A stretch of 64,000 nt of DNA from Pseudomonas sp. PH1b (GCF_000633395.1 NZ_AYMU01000005.1:1-64000), one strand, 5' to 3'; shown: positions 26,567 through 35,202, counted from the first letter of the stretch. Translations and numbers: made by a program. Notes: a model not told the origin generated them from the letters alone.

Positions 26567-27627
26567 GAAACGGAATGAACATCTCGGGCTTCAGCGAGAT
26601 CGTCCACGAGATCCAGCAAGAGCCGGCCCAGGCGATCTTCCGTTACGCCGCCTATGCGCACTGTTCGCCTGCCGCCGGCATGCTCGCGGGGGTGGCGCCG
26701 GCGGTGATCGGCCTGTTGCGCGCGCCTCGGCATTTCGAGGTGCCGATCCAGCCCAGCCCGGCGCTGCACTGCCACGGCCTGCTGGACCCGGCCTGGCCGC
26801 AGGAACTGGCCTTGGCGGCGCTTTCGGGGTGTTTCCTGGTGTCCGCGGTGTCGGGGTTTTCCGCGCGACGGACCACGGTCGATCATCTGTCCATGACCAC
26901 CAGTGCAGTCCTGCAGGAGGCAGGTGCCGCCGCTCCCCAGGTGCGCTACGACATCCGTTCGGGAACCGACAAGAAAATCAGCGAGGCGCTGGAAGTGATC
27001 GAGGCGGTGAAGACCCACAGCCCCAATCACCAGACCTTCGTCCAGGCCCTGGGCCTGTCGGCGCGCCTGGTGGATGCCGAGGGCGCAGGTCCCTGGCAAC
27101 GGTTTTGCCCCCTCGACCAGGCGCCCCGGGGGGCTGCGCAGTCTCAGGGCCAGGCCCTGTCCCTGGATTGCCAATGGCTCTATGGCACTCAGCTGCGGGC
27201 TGATTTCGTCCACCAGGATCCCCGGGACCTGCGGAGCTTTCCCATCGACCAGCCCAAGCAGCTGGCGGGTATCGACTGGGGCCCCAATCCCCAGGAATAC
27301 CTGTTGATGGCGATTGCCGCCGATGTCCTGGCGCAGCTCAACCGACGCCAGCAGTTGCCCGGCGCGGTACGCCTGGATGTGCGGGCCATGGTGGACATTC
27401 GCGGCATGTGTGAAGTGGCGCCGACCCCGGTCCATCTGCAGGACATCGAGCTTGAACTGCAAGTCGAAGGCTGGCCGGCCGCTCAGCTGGCGACGCTGAT
27501 GCAGCACTTGGCGGCGAGCATCGAGGCCTCGGTGGTGTGTGCGCTGATTCGCCATCGAGTGGGCTTCGAATTCCAGGTTGGAGCCCGGCCGCTGTCCGAG
27601 GAAACCCGCGAGTGCCAGCCATGCTGA
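26563..27627 (+). CDS. Tandem OsmC-like protein
   Basis: The protein has 354 residues; ATG 26563 overlaps the previous stop. I read two OsmC-type half-domains. The first is around residues 65-115 (LDPAWPQELALAALSGCFLVSAVSGFSARR). The second is around residues 245-340 (GPNPQEYLLMAIAADVLAQL, then VRAMVDIRGM and LELQVEG). OsmC/Ohr proteins are thiol-dependent peroxide reductases or scaffolds with a cysteine pair. Here the first copy keeps one Cys in SGCFL while the second has AADV instead, so a classic dicysteine site is not evident. A tandem arrangement in a biosynthetic cluster is unusual. The role may be thiol chemistry on a sulfur-containing intermediate; the assignment rests on pattern only. 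Confidence 0.55.
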   Translation: MRNGMNISGFSEIVHEIQQEPAQAIFRYAAYAHCSPAAGMLAGVAPAVIGLLRAPRHFEVPIQPSPALHCHGLLDPAWPQELALAALSGCFLVSAVSGFSARRTTVDHLSMTTSAVLQEAGAAAPQVRYDIRSGTDKKISEALEVIEAVKTHSPNHQTFVQALGLSARLVDAEGAGPWQRFCPLDQAPRGAAQSQGQALSLDCQWLYGTQLRADFVHQDPRDLRSFPIDQPKQLAGIDWGPNPQEYLLMAIAADVLAQLNRRQQLPGAVRLDVRAMVDIRGMCEVAPTPVHLQDIELELQVEGWPAAQLATLMQHLAASIEASVVCALIRHRVGFEFQVGARPLSEETRECQPC

Positions 27628-28031
27628 GTCCGTCGAGCCTGTGTTTCGCCACCCTGGCGGTTCCCGACCTGGCGGCCGCCGAAGCCTTCTACGTGGAGGT
27701 CCTGGGGTTGCAGGTCAGCCGGCGCTTTGCCCCGACCTGCTGGATCAGCCTGGAGGTGGACGAGCAGGCCGGTGCCGGGTTCGGCCTGATCGAAGACCCG
27801 CTGATGGCGCGGCCATCGCCGGCCAGCATGCTGGACCTGATGGTGCCGGAGCTGGATGCGCTGGTTGCCCGGATGCCACCCCAGGTGATGCTCATCGAAG
27901 CGCCGGGATTGACCCCGTGGGGCAGCTACAAGGCGGTGATCGAGGACCCCTTCGGCAATCGCCTGGGCCTGGTCCAGTGCAGCCCGCAGGCGGCAGCCGA
28001 GGGCGCCGGGCAGCCGGGGAACAACGAGTGA
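27621..28031 (+). CDS. VOC (glyoxalase/bleomycin-resistance fold) protein
   Basis: This 136-residue protein starts seven bases before the previous stop. It has the VOC pattern CFATLAVPDLAAAEAFYVEVLGL at the N-terminus and YKAVIEDPFGNRLGLVQ at the C-terminus. VOC proteins act as metal-dependent isomerases/dioxygenases or as drug-binding self-resistance proteins (bleomycin-binding proteins, mitomycin-binding Mrd). Typical metal ligands are incomplete, which favours binding over catalysis, but this is weak evidence. Being inside the biosynthetic operon, it is either tailoring or self-protection. Confidence 0.78.
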   Translation: MLSPSSLCFATLAVPDLAAAEAFYVEVLGLQVSRRFAPTCWISLEVDEQAGAGFGLIEDPLMARPSPASMLDLMVPELDALVARMPPQVMLIEAPGLTPWGSYKAVIEDPFGNRLGLVQCSPQAAAEGAGQPGNNE

Positions 28032-28040
28032 GGAGCTGGG

Positions 28041-28685
28041 ATGCTTAAGCAATTTGAATGCATGAATGTACAGGACTGCGTGGCCGGCGATGGCGGCTTC
28101 GTGTCCGTGGTTTCCGGGCTGCCGCGTTCCGGCACCTCGATGATGATGCGTGCCCTGGCCAGTGCCGGCCTGGCGCCGCTGACCGACAACCTGCGCCAGG
28201 GTGACGAGCGCAACCCCCATGGCTATTTCGAATGGGAAGCGGTCAAGTCGCGGGACGGTTACCTGGGCTGGATGGACCAGGCCCGCGGCCGCGCGGTCAA
28301 GCTGGTATCGCGCTTTCTCCAGCACCTGCCGGCAACCCACGGGTATCGGGTGCTGTTCATGCATCGCGATATCGATGCGGTGATCCGTTCCCAGCGAGAC
28401 ATGGCCGAGCACCATAGCGGCCAGGTCTGGGGAGGACAGGAAGCCGAGGACCTGGCACGGCTGTATCGCGAGCATGTGACCCAGGTGCTGGCGTGGGTCC
28501 GCTCGCGGCCGAACATGCAGGTACTGGAGCTGGATTATCAACGGGTATTGCAAGACCCGAACGGCGAATTCACCAGGGTCGCGGCGTTTCTCTCGCCCTT
28601 GCCCCTGCTGGTGCAGTCGATGGCGGCCACGGTGGACCGGGGGCTGAATCATCAAGCGGCGATGGAGGCTGCGACCCATGTCTGA
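28041..28685 (+). CDS. Sulfotransferase family protein
   Basis: This 214-residue cytoplasmic protein starts nine bases after the VOC gene, with AGGAG upstream. The PAPS 5'-phosphosulfate-binding loop SGLPRSGTS (residues 25-33) is clear. A second conserved stretch, FMHRDIDAVIRSQRDM, matches the 3'-phosphate-binding region (RDxxxxxxS). It is shorter than common sulfotransferases (about 250-300 residues), like other compact bacterial members. The cluster's own APS kinase (36606-37223) would supply PAPS. Expected role: O- or N-sulfation of the product or of an intermediate as a protecting group. Confidence 0.85.
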   Translation: MLKQFECMNVQDCVAGDGGFVSVVSGLPRSGTSMMMRALASAGLAPLTDNLRQGDERNPHGYFEWEAVKSRDGYLGWMDQARGRAVKLVSRFLQHLPATHGYRVLFMHRDIDAVIRSQRDMAEHHSGQVWGGQEAEDLARLYREHVTQVLAWVRSRPNMQVLELDYQRVLQDPNGEFTRVAAFLSPLPLLVQSMAATVDRGLNHQAAMEAATHV

Positions 28686-29349
28686 ATTGCCCATCAGTGC
28701 GGTCATCTTCGACCTCGACGGAACGCTGATCGACAGCAAGCAAGTGATTCGCGAGGCTTATCACGCAGCCCATGCCGAGGTGCTGGGGGCGGGCGTCGAG
28801 CCGCCGCCGTTCAGCGAGTACTGCAAGCACCTGGGGCGCAGCTTCGTGCAGATCATGAAGATCATGGGCCTGCCGGCGCAGATGCACCCGGTGTTCATGC
28901 GTGAAAGCAACGCGAGAATGCAGCGCATCCGCGTGTTCGAGGGCGTCGGGGAGCTGCTGGCGAGCCTGCAGGCCCGGGGCATCCCCATGGCGATCGCCAC
29001 GGGCAAGGACCATGGACGAACCGTAGCCATTCTCGAGTACCTGGGGCTGCTGGGGTATTTCTCCTGCATCGTCGGCAGCGACGATGTGGCCAACCCCAAG
29101 CCGGCACCGGACATGGCCCGGATGATCGTCGAACAACTGCACCTGGAACCGTCGAGCTGCCTGTTCGTGGGCGATGCACTGGCCGACCTGAAGTGCGGCC
29201 AGGCAGCGGGCATGCAGACCGCGCTGGCGCTCTGGGATCATCCTGGCGAGGAGATCCGGCGCTATCCGAGTACCTATCAACTGACTGCGCCAGGCCAGAT
29301 CCTGGCCTTGCTGGAGGTGGCTCGCCATGCCGACATTACTCCTGCTTAA
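28678..29349 (+). CDS. HAD superfamily phosphatase (RifM/Gph-like)
   Basis: This 223-residue protein overlaps the sulfotransferase stop by eight bases. HAD motifs: I, FDLDGT (D12, D14); II, IATGK; III/IV, NPKPAPD and FVGDALADL. It is in the phosphoglycolate phosphatase-like subclass. In AHBA clusters a HAD protein of this class (RifM) accompanies RifL and RifK and acts in kanosamine formation. The presence of RifK-, RifL-, RifN- and RifJ-like genes in the same cluster makes a sugar-phosphate phosphatase role plausible. Specificity cannot be read from sequence. Confidence 0.85.
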   Translation: MSELPISAVIFDLDGTLIDSKQVIREAYHAAHAEVLGAGVEPPPFSEYCKHLGRSFVQIMKIMGLPAQMHPVFMRESNARMQRIRVFEGVGELLASLQARGIPMAIATGKDHGRTVAILEYLGLLGYFSCIVGSDDVANPKPAPDMARMIVEQLHLEPSSCLFVGDALADLKCGQAAGMQTALALWDHPGEEIRRYPSTYQLTAPGQILALLEVARHADITPA

Positions 29350-29761
29350 CGGCCCCAACCTGGGCCGCCTGGGGCTGCGCGAACCGCAGGTCTATGGCAC
29401 CAAGACCCTGGACCAGATCACCCGCGAGGTCACTGCGGTCGCCACCTCTCGTGGCTGGACGGTGCTGGCCCGGCAAAGCAACCACGAAGGCGAGCTGATC
29501 GATTTCATCGAAAGTCAGCACCAGGCCGAAGCGATGATCATCAACCCGGGGGCGCTGATGATGTCCGGCTGGGCCCTGCGCGATGCGTTGCAGGACTATC
29601 CGGGGCGCTGGATAGAGGTGCACATCTCCAACCTGTTTGCCCGCGAGAGCTTCCGTCACAGTTCGTTGCTGGCGCCCCTGTGCCACGGCTTCATTGCCGG
29701 CCTGGGCACCGACGGTTACGCCCTGGCTGCGGCGGCGCTGGTGGGAGCTGGCCATGAATAG
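29327..29761 (+). CDS. Type II 3-dehydroquinate dehydratase homologue (aminodehydroquinate dehydratase candidate, RifJ/MmcF-like)
   Basis: This 144-residue protein overlaps the HAD gene by 23 bases. Type II DHQase features are NGPNLGRLG (8-16), catalytic Tyr23 in PQVYG, QSNHEGEL, and H99 with EVHISNLFARESFRHSS. The substrate-loop motif usually written NPGAxTHTSxALRDA reads N-PGALMMSGWALRDA here, so the conserved Thr-His is lost. That suggests a non-standard substrate. In AHBA pathways this family dehydrates aminoDHQ. The loss could mean a further altered substrate or a changed carbohydrate intermediate. It is not the housekeeping AroQ by context: it sits between a phosphatase and a carrier-protein gene in an overlapping operon. 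Confidence 0.85.
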   Translation: MPTLLLLNGPNLGRLGLREPQVYGTKTLDQITREVTAVATSRGWTVLARQSNHEGELIDFIESQHQAEAMIINPGALMMSGWALRDALQDYPGRWIEVHISNLFARESFRHSSLLAPLCHGFIAGLGTDGYALAAAALVGAGHE

Positions 29762-30065
29762 TGCGACGAGGGTACCGCTGCGGGCCCAACTGATGAACGA
29801 CGTGCTGGGCCTTTGCGCCGGCCTGCTGAAAGTGGCGCAGGACGAACTGAACGCCGGGCAGAACTTCTTTGCCATCGGCGGCAGCTCGCTCCAGGCCCTG
29901 CAACTGTGCGCTCTGCTCGAACAGCGGCATCCGCCATTGTGCGGCGAGGACGGCATCGACCTGACCCTGATTGTCGGCACCGCGACCCTGGGCGAATTTG
30001 TCGACGCCTTGTTGCGCACGGCAACCAGCAGCCGTGCCGGCGCAGTCTCCGAGGGCGAGCTATGA
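29754..30065 (+). CDS. Stand-alone peptidyl/aryl carrier protein
   Basis: This 103-residue protein overlaps the dehydratase gene by eight bases and the NRPS start by four. The phosphopantetheine motif is IGGSSLQAL (Ser45). The helices before it (DVLGLCAGLLKVAQDELNAGQNFF) are typical of NRPS PCPs. An ~18-residue insertion-like stretch follows (EQRHPPLCGEDGIDLT). Because the adjacent NRPS starts with a docking-like segment and a Cy domain but no loading module, this protein probably presents the acyl or aminoacyl donor to that Cy domain. Confidence 0.85.
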   Translation: MNSATRVPLRAQLMNDVLGLCAGLLKVAQDELNAGQNFFAIGGSSLQALQLCALLEQRHPPLCGEDGIDLTLIVGTATLGEFVDALLRTATSSRAGAVSEGEL

Positions 30066-33000
30066 GCCAGGCGGTGGCGACCCTGATCGAGGATTGGGAG
30101 CAACGCGGCGTGCACCTCTATGAGGACGGCGGGCGCCTGCGCTACTACTGCGGTGCAGCCGGGCTGCCGGACGACATCCGCCACTCGGTGGGCCATGAGA
30201 GGAGCCGCTTGCTGGCCTACCTGGCCCCCCCGGACCCACTGGCGTCTCACCTCGGCGGGCTGCGCCAGGCCTACTGGCTGGGGGAGCATTCGGCGTTCAG
30301 CCAGGGCAGTGCCGCCTATCTGCACCTGGTCTATGCCGGTGCGGTGCCCACGGCGGCGCAATTGCAGGCGGCACTGCCGCGCCTGCTGGCCTTGCATCCG
30401 ATTCTGGCCTACACCCTGGATGCCCAGGCGCCGCGCTTCAAGCCCATGGCCGTGCCGCGGCTGGTTGTCGAGCAGCAGGCCGCCGCCAAGGGCGCGGATC
30501 CGCGGCGTTGCACGGCCCTGGCCGACAGCGCCATGCCCATTGCACCGTTGACCGCGGAGCAGCCGCTGTTTCGCCTGGTGCTGGTGGCAGGCGCCGAGGA
30601 GCGCTGCCTGCATGTGGTCTATCGGCTGGCATTGTTCGATGCCCCGGCGGTGCAGATTTTCATCGGCGACTTGCTGGCGCTGGTGGCCGGGAATGCCCCA
30701 CTGGCAGCGGATGGCTATGCACCGGCCCAGGTGGCGGCGTGGAGCCGGGCGCGGCGCCTGGCAAGGTTCAAGGCCCGCGACTACTGGCAGGACAAGATTC
30801 TCCAGCTGGCAGCCGGCCCGCACCTGCCGCTGGCACGCCGCAGGCAAGCGCCCTCGGCGCCGGCGCGTTTCATCGAGCATCGGGCGCTCCTGGCGCCTGC
30901 ACTGCAGCAGGCTCTGGCGGCGGCTGCGCGGCATCATCGGGTATCGCTCAATGCCACCTTGCTGACGGTGTACCTGCAAACCCTGGCGCGCTGGTCGGGC
31001 AGGGCCACGGTGACCTGCAGCGTGATGTACAGCACCCGGACACTGCTGGGGCCGGAGTTCGCCCGCACCATCGGCAACTTTGCCGATACCCTGTTGCTCG
31101 ACCTGCCATCCCAGCCCCTGGCATTCGCCGCCTGCGCCCAGCGGGTCCAGCAGGATCTGTATGCCGCCTTGCAGCACGCCGCCTACGATGGGGTGTCGGT
31201 GGTCCGAGAGTGGATCCGCGAACACGATCAGCGCCAGGACGGCACCGAGCCGCCGATGCCCTATGTGTTTTCCTCGTTGCTGGAGATGGACCTGCCGGCG
31301 CCGCCACTGCAGCAGACCGATCACGCGATGATGACGCCGCAGATCTGGATCGATGCCCAGGCCTTTGCGAGCGAGGCGGGCCTGTGCCTGTCCTGGGACG
31401 AGCGCGAGGGCCTGTTCGAGCCCGGGCTGATTGCCCAGGCCTTCGAGCATTTCCATGGGGCCCTGGAGCGTCTGGCCGGCCAGCCGGAGGCCTGGGAACT
31501 GAGCGAGCTGGCCTTGACCGCGCCGTTGCTGGCCCAGGTCGATGCCTTCAATCACACCTCGCAGCCGCTGCCGGGTCAGTCCCTGCATCAGGGTTTGTCC
31601 CGGCAGGCAGCGCTGCGCCCGGATGCGCCGGCGGTGTTGAGCGATGGCGCCAGCCTGAGCTTTGCCGAGCTGTTGCGCCTGGCCAGTCGCTTGGCCAGCC
31701 ACCTGAATGAAAACGGCGTGGGCCCCAGCGACCATGTGGTGGTGCGCGGCAGTCGGGACAGCGCCAACGTCGTGGCGATCTACGCGGTGCTGATGGCCGG
31801 TGCGACCTATGTTCCGGTGAGCAAGAGCTCCCCGGTGCGCCGGGTGCACTCGATCATCAACCAGGCGGCGGCCACCACGGTGCTGGGCGACGATGCCGCG
31901 GACATCGCGGCGGTACTCGCATCACCGGTGAACTGGTCGCTCGACTACCGGCACTGGCTGGCATCGCCCGAGGCGCAGGGCCCCGGTATCGCGCCGGCCT
32001 ATCCGGCGGTCGACAGCGCCCTGGCCTACCTGATGTTCACCTCCGGGACCACGGGCACGCCCAAGGGGGTGGCGATCAGTCATCGCGCGGCGTTCAATAC
32101 CCTGCAGGACTGTCGCGAGCGCTTTGCCATCGACGCCCAGGACCGGCTGCTGGGGGTCAGTGAGTTCAGCTTCGACCTGTCGGTATTCGACCTGTTCATG
32201 CCGGCGCTGTGCGGCTGTGCGCTGATCCTGCCGGCCCATGGCGATCGGGCCGAGCCCCAGGCCTGGCTCGACGCGGCACGGACCCACGGTGCGAGTGTCT
32301 GGAACTCGGTCCCGGCGATCATGGAAATGGCCCTGGGCTATGCCAGGGCGGTGGGCCTGCCGGCGCCGGCAGCGACCGTGCGCCTGTGGATGGCCAGCGG
32401 CGACTGGATCGCCCTGGGGTTGCCCGGGCGCCTGCGGGAGCTGACGCCAGGCTCGCGTTTCGTGGCCCTGGGGGGCGCCACCGAGGCGGCCATCTGGTCC
32501 AACTGTTTCGAGGTGCAGCAAGTGGATCCGGAGTGGCCGAGCATTCCCTACGGCCGGCCCTTGAGCAACCAGCGGTTCTATATTCTCGACGCCCTGGGCC
32601 GGCGCTGCCCGCCTGGGGTCAAGGGCATGCTGTACATCGCCGGCGACGGCCTGGCGGCGGGCTACACCCATGATCGCCAACGGACCGAACAGGCATTCTT
32701 CATCGAGCCCGGGCTGCAGCAGCGGGTCTACCGCACCGGTGACATGGGGCGCTTGCGGATGGACGGAGAGATCGAGTTCCTCGGCCGCGAGGACCTGCAG
32801 GTCAAGCTCAATGGCATGCGCGTGGAACTGGCGGAGATCGACGCGGTACTGGGGCGTGCGCCCGGGGTCGAGCAGGTGGCGGTGTGCGTGGACGCTGGCG
32901 GGGCCTTGTACGGATTCTTCGTCGCTGGCCAGCCGGCAGCCGATGCCGAGCAATTGCTGGCATTCGCGGCGCAGTACCTCAATCCCTACATGCTGCCGGT

Positions 33001-34096
33001 GCAGCTCTTCGCGCTGCCACAGATGCCGCTGACCGCCAACGGCAAGGTGGACCGGGGGGCACTGGTGGCATTGTTGCCAGGCCTCTGCGAGCCCCGCGTG
33101 CCGGCGCACGACCCGGGGTTCTCAGCCCGGCAGGAGCTGCTGCTGGGTTGCGTCCAGCGGGTGCTGCCGGCCGTGCGCGGCCCGGCTGACTCATGGTTCG
33201 AGCGGGGCGCCTCGTCGCTGCACGCGGTGCATATCCTGCTGGGCTTGAACACTGAACTGGGGCTGGACCTGAGCCTGGCGGACATCTACTCCTATCCCTC
33301 GGTCAACGCCTTGCTCGGCCATGTGCAGGGCACGGGACAGCGGCATCGCAACCGGGTGGATTTTTGCGCCGCTGCCCACGGCCAGCAACCCTTGCTGGTA
33401 CTGGTGCACCCGGTGGGCGGAGCGCTGTCGTGCTACTGGCCGCTGATTCGTGCCACCCGCGAGGATTTCCAGGTGATGGGGCTGTGTGCCGACGCCGGCC
33501 AGCGTTTCGATACGCTTCAGGACCAGGCCCGGGAGTACCTGGAGCAGTTGCAGGACAGCCTGCAGGCGGCGCGTCCGGTGGTGCTCGCCGGCTGGTCGTT
33601 CGGTGGCGTGCTGGCAGTGGAAATGGCCCGCCTGCTCAGCGACCGTGGCCATCGGCAACTGGCGCTGGTGACCCTCGACGCGGGAGCGCCGCTGGACACG
33701 GTGCTGGAATTGCCACCGAGCCTGTTGCAGCAGTTGTTTCAGTACGACCTGGAGCATTGCGCCCAGATCCAGGCTGCAGGCCAGGCGGTGCCTGAGGTCT
33801 GCGAGAGTGCCACCCAGGAGCGCTTTGCCCTGTTCTGCCGGCATTATGCGGCCTTGCTCGATTATCGCTATCGACCGCTGGCTTGCCCGACCTGGCACCT
33901 GCAAGCCAGCGTCGAACGCGCGTCCAGCGGGCTGTGCCCCTTGGCCGAGCAGGCCCGGGACGCTCATTGCCTGACCCTGGCCGGTGATCACTACAGCATC
34001 CTTTCCGGGGCAGCCCTGGAGCAGATCGTGGACTGCCTGGCTGTCGCGGCGGGGCGTGATGCCTTCGCGGCGGATGGCCGGCAGGCAGGCCCATGA
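30062..34096 (+). CDS. NRPS: docking-Cy-A(Cys-like)-PCP-TE
   Basis: This 1344-residue cytoplasmic synthetase overlaps the carrier-protein stop (ATGA). Domains: a TubC-like N-terminal docking segment at ~1-58; a heterocyclisation-type condensation domain at ~65-490 (AYWLGEHSAF, PMPYVFSSLLEMD, TPQIWIDAQ); an adenylation domain at ~510-990 (FTSGTTGTPKG near 660, FDLSVFDLF, GGATEAAIWS); a PCP at ~1010-1085 (GASSLHAV, Ser ~1049); and a type I thioesterase with GWSFGG (Ser ~1178). My reading of the binding pocket (D,L,F,N,M,S,L,I,W) is near the cysteine code DLYNLSLIW. The Cy active-site region reads YRLALFDAPAVQ rather than the usual DxxxxDxxS, so cyclisation ability is uncertain. Expected role: attach Cys (thiazoline or open) and release. 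Confidence 0.9.
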   Translation: MSQAVATLIEDWEQRGVHLYEDGGRLRYYCGAAGLPDDIRHSVGHERSRLLAYLAPPDPLASHLGGLRQAYWLGEHSAFSQGSAAYLHLVYAGAVPTAAQLQAALPRLLALHPILAYTLDAQAPRFKPMAVPRLVVEQQAAAKGADPRRCTALADSAMPIAPLTAEQPLFRLVLVAGAEERCLHVVYRLALFDAPAVQIFIGDLLALVAGNAPLAADGYAPAQVAAWSRARRLARFKARDYWQDKILQLAAGPHLPLARRRQAPSAPARFIEHRALLAPALQQALAAAARHHRVSLNATLLTVYLQTLARWSGRATVTCSVMYSTRTLLGPEFARTIGNFADTLLLDLPSQPLAFAACAQRVQQDLYAALQHAAYDGVSVVREWIREHDQRQDGTEPPMPYVFSSLLEMDLPAPPLQQTDHAMMTPQIWIDAQAFASEAGLCLSWDEREGLFEPGLIAQAFEHFHGALERLAGQPEAWELSELALTAPLLAQVDAFNHTSQPLPGQSLHQGLSRQAALRPDAPAVLSDGASLSFAELLRLASRLASHLNENGVGPSDHVVVRGSRDSANVVAIYAVLMAGATYVPVSKSSPVRRVHSIINQAAATTVLGDDAADIAAVLASPVNWSLDYRHWLASPEAQGPGIAPAYPAVDSALAYLMFTSGTTGTPKGVAISHRAAFNTLQDCRERFAIDAQDRLLGVSEFSFDLSVFDLFMPALCGCALILPAHGDRAEPQAWLDAARTHGASVWNSVPAIMEMALGYARAVGLPAPAATVRLWMASGDWIALGLPGRLRELTPGSRFVALGGATEAAIWSNCFEVQQVDPEWPSIPYGRPLSNQRFYILDALGRRCPPGVKGMLYIAGDGLAAGYTHDRQRTEQAFFIEPGLQQRVYRTGDMGRLRMDGEIEFLGREDLQVKLNGMRVELAEIDAVLGRAPGVEQVAVCVDAGGALYGFFVAGQPAADAEQLLAFAAQYLNPYMLPVQLFALPQMPLTANGKVDRGALVALLPGLCEPRVPAHDPGFSARQELLLGCVQRVLPAVRGPADSWFERGASSLHAVHILLGLNTELGLDLSLADIYSYPSVNALLGHVQGTGQRHRNRVDFCAAAHGQQPLLVLVHPVGGALSCYWPLIRATREDFQVMGLCADAGQRFDTLQDQAREYLEQLQDSLQAARPVVLAGWSFGGVLAVEMARLLSDRGHRQLALVTLDAGAPLDTVLELPPSLLQQLFQYDLEHCAQIQAAGQAVPEVCESATQERFALFCRHYAALLDYRYRPLACPTWHLQASVERASSGLCPLAEQARDAHCLTLAGDHYSILSGAALEQIVDCLAVAAGRDAFAADGRQAGP

Positions 34097-34310
34097 GCGG
34101 TCGTGACAAGAGCGGCGGGCTGCCACGGGCCGCCTCGGCAGAGGCCTCAATAATGGCCGCAGGCCATGACGGCAAGTGTCTGAAAATGCTGTTCCAGGCT
34201 GATTCTGCACTGGCGGATCGCGCCGCTTACCGGGAAAATTCGCCTTGGTTCCATGGGCGCCACCCAGGCGCCATGAACCTCATAAACAGGGTAATTAAAG
34301 GAGTGACACT

Positions 34311-34703
34311 GTGAAGTTTGGATACACGATTGTTTATGTCCCCGATGTCGAAGCCTCGATCCGTTTCTTCGAGGACGCCTTCGGTTTCTCCCGTCGCTTC
34401 CTCGACGAGTCCGGCGATTACGGTGAACTCGACAGTGGCGCCACGACCCTGGCCTTCGCCAGCCGTGGCCTGGCGGACTCCAATTGCGAAGGCGGCTATC
34501 AGTTCTGCAGCCCTCAGCACAAACCCCTGGGCATCGAGATTGCCCTGGTCACCGACGATGTGCCCAAGGCCCACGCCAAGGCGCTGGCCGCCGGGGCCAC
34601 GGAGCATGCGGCCATACAGCAAAAGCCCTGGGGGCAGGTGGTTTCCTATGTACGGTGCCCGGCCGGAACCCTGGTCGAATTGTGCACCCCGGTGGGCCAG
34701 TGA
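34311..34703 (+). CDS. VOC family protein (glyoxalase / resistance fold)
   Basis: This 130-residue protein starts at GTG 34311 with GGAG eight bases upstream. The VOC pattern YTIVYVPDVEASIRFFEDAFGF at the N-terminus and SYVRCPAGTLVELCTP at the C-terminus are clear. The residue in the typical C-terminal metal position (VEL) is present. Close relatives are widespread in proteobacteria with no fixed role. In the mitomycin producer a VOC-fold protein (Mrd) binds the drug, so self-protection is worth considering. It begins a sub-block of small genes after a 214-base gap from the NRPS. Confidence 0.85.
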   Translation: MKFGYTIVYVPDVEASIRFFEDAFGFSRRFLDESGDYGELDSGATTLAFASRGLADSNCEGGYQFCSPQHKPLGIEIALVTDDVPKAHAKALAAGATEHAAIQQKPWGQVVSYVRCPAGTLVELCTPVGQ

Positions 34704-34745
34704 ACGCTGGGCCTGAATCCGCAGAGCGCCAGGGAGTGCCTGACC

Positions 34746-35099
34746 ATGCGTAACACCGAGGATGCGGTCCTGGCGTTGCTCGAGGACATCGGCAGTACCC
34801 ACGGCGCCTTGCTGGATATCGTCCAGCGAGTGCGTCAGGTGGTGGAGGAAACCAGCGGCACAGTCGCGGAGATGGTCAAGTACGGGGGCATCATGTTTTC
34901 CCGTGTGGCACCGTTCTGCGGGGTCTATGCCTACACCGACCATGTATCGGTGGAGTTTGGCCAGGGCTATTTGTTCGATGACCCGCACGGGGTGCTCGAA
35001 GGCACTGGGAAGTTCCGCCGGCATATAAAGTTGTTTGCTGTATCGGATGTTCAAAAGAAGCATCTTGCTGACTATGTAAGGCAAGCACTCAATCAATAG
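34746..35099 (+). CDS. DUF1801 domain protein
   Basis: This 117-residue cytoplasmic protein has the DUF1801 pattern (EMVKYGGIMFSRVAPFCGVYAYTDHVSVEFGQG, RHIKLFAVSDV). The function of the family is not established; some members have a YdhG-like fold with possible metal- or small-molecule binding. It is about 40 bases after the VOC gene on the same strand. It may be an accessory or a passenger; nothing in the sequence indicates catalysis. Confidence 0.8.
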   Translation: MRNTEDAVLALLEDIGSTHGALLDIVQRVRQVVEETSGTVAEMVKYGGIMFSRVAPFCGVYAYTDHVSVEFGQGYLFDDPHGVLEGTGKFRRHIKLFAVSDVQKKHLADYVRQALNQ

Positions 35100-35202
35100 T
35101 CTTTTGAACTGAACACCTAACTAACGGTTGTTTCCTGCGGGGGATCATATCCCCCGCACGGGACTTTATTGCCCTGAAAAAACCACAGAGTGGAATGAGC
35201 AC

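Noticed and set aside
30062..34096. Siderophore (pyochelin/yersiniabactin-like) interpretation of the Cy-A-PCP-TE module
   Set aside because: There is no salicylate synthase, TonB receptor, Fur box or second Cy module, and the surrounding genes fit an aryl-amino-sugar pathway better.
34093..34314. 73-codon frame whose ATG overlaps the NRPS stop
   Set aside because: Start overlap looks like coupling, but the peptide has no recognisable motif, its composition is erratic and it runs into the ribosome-binding site of the next gene. It may be chance.
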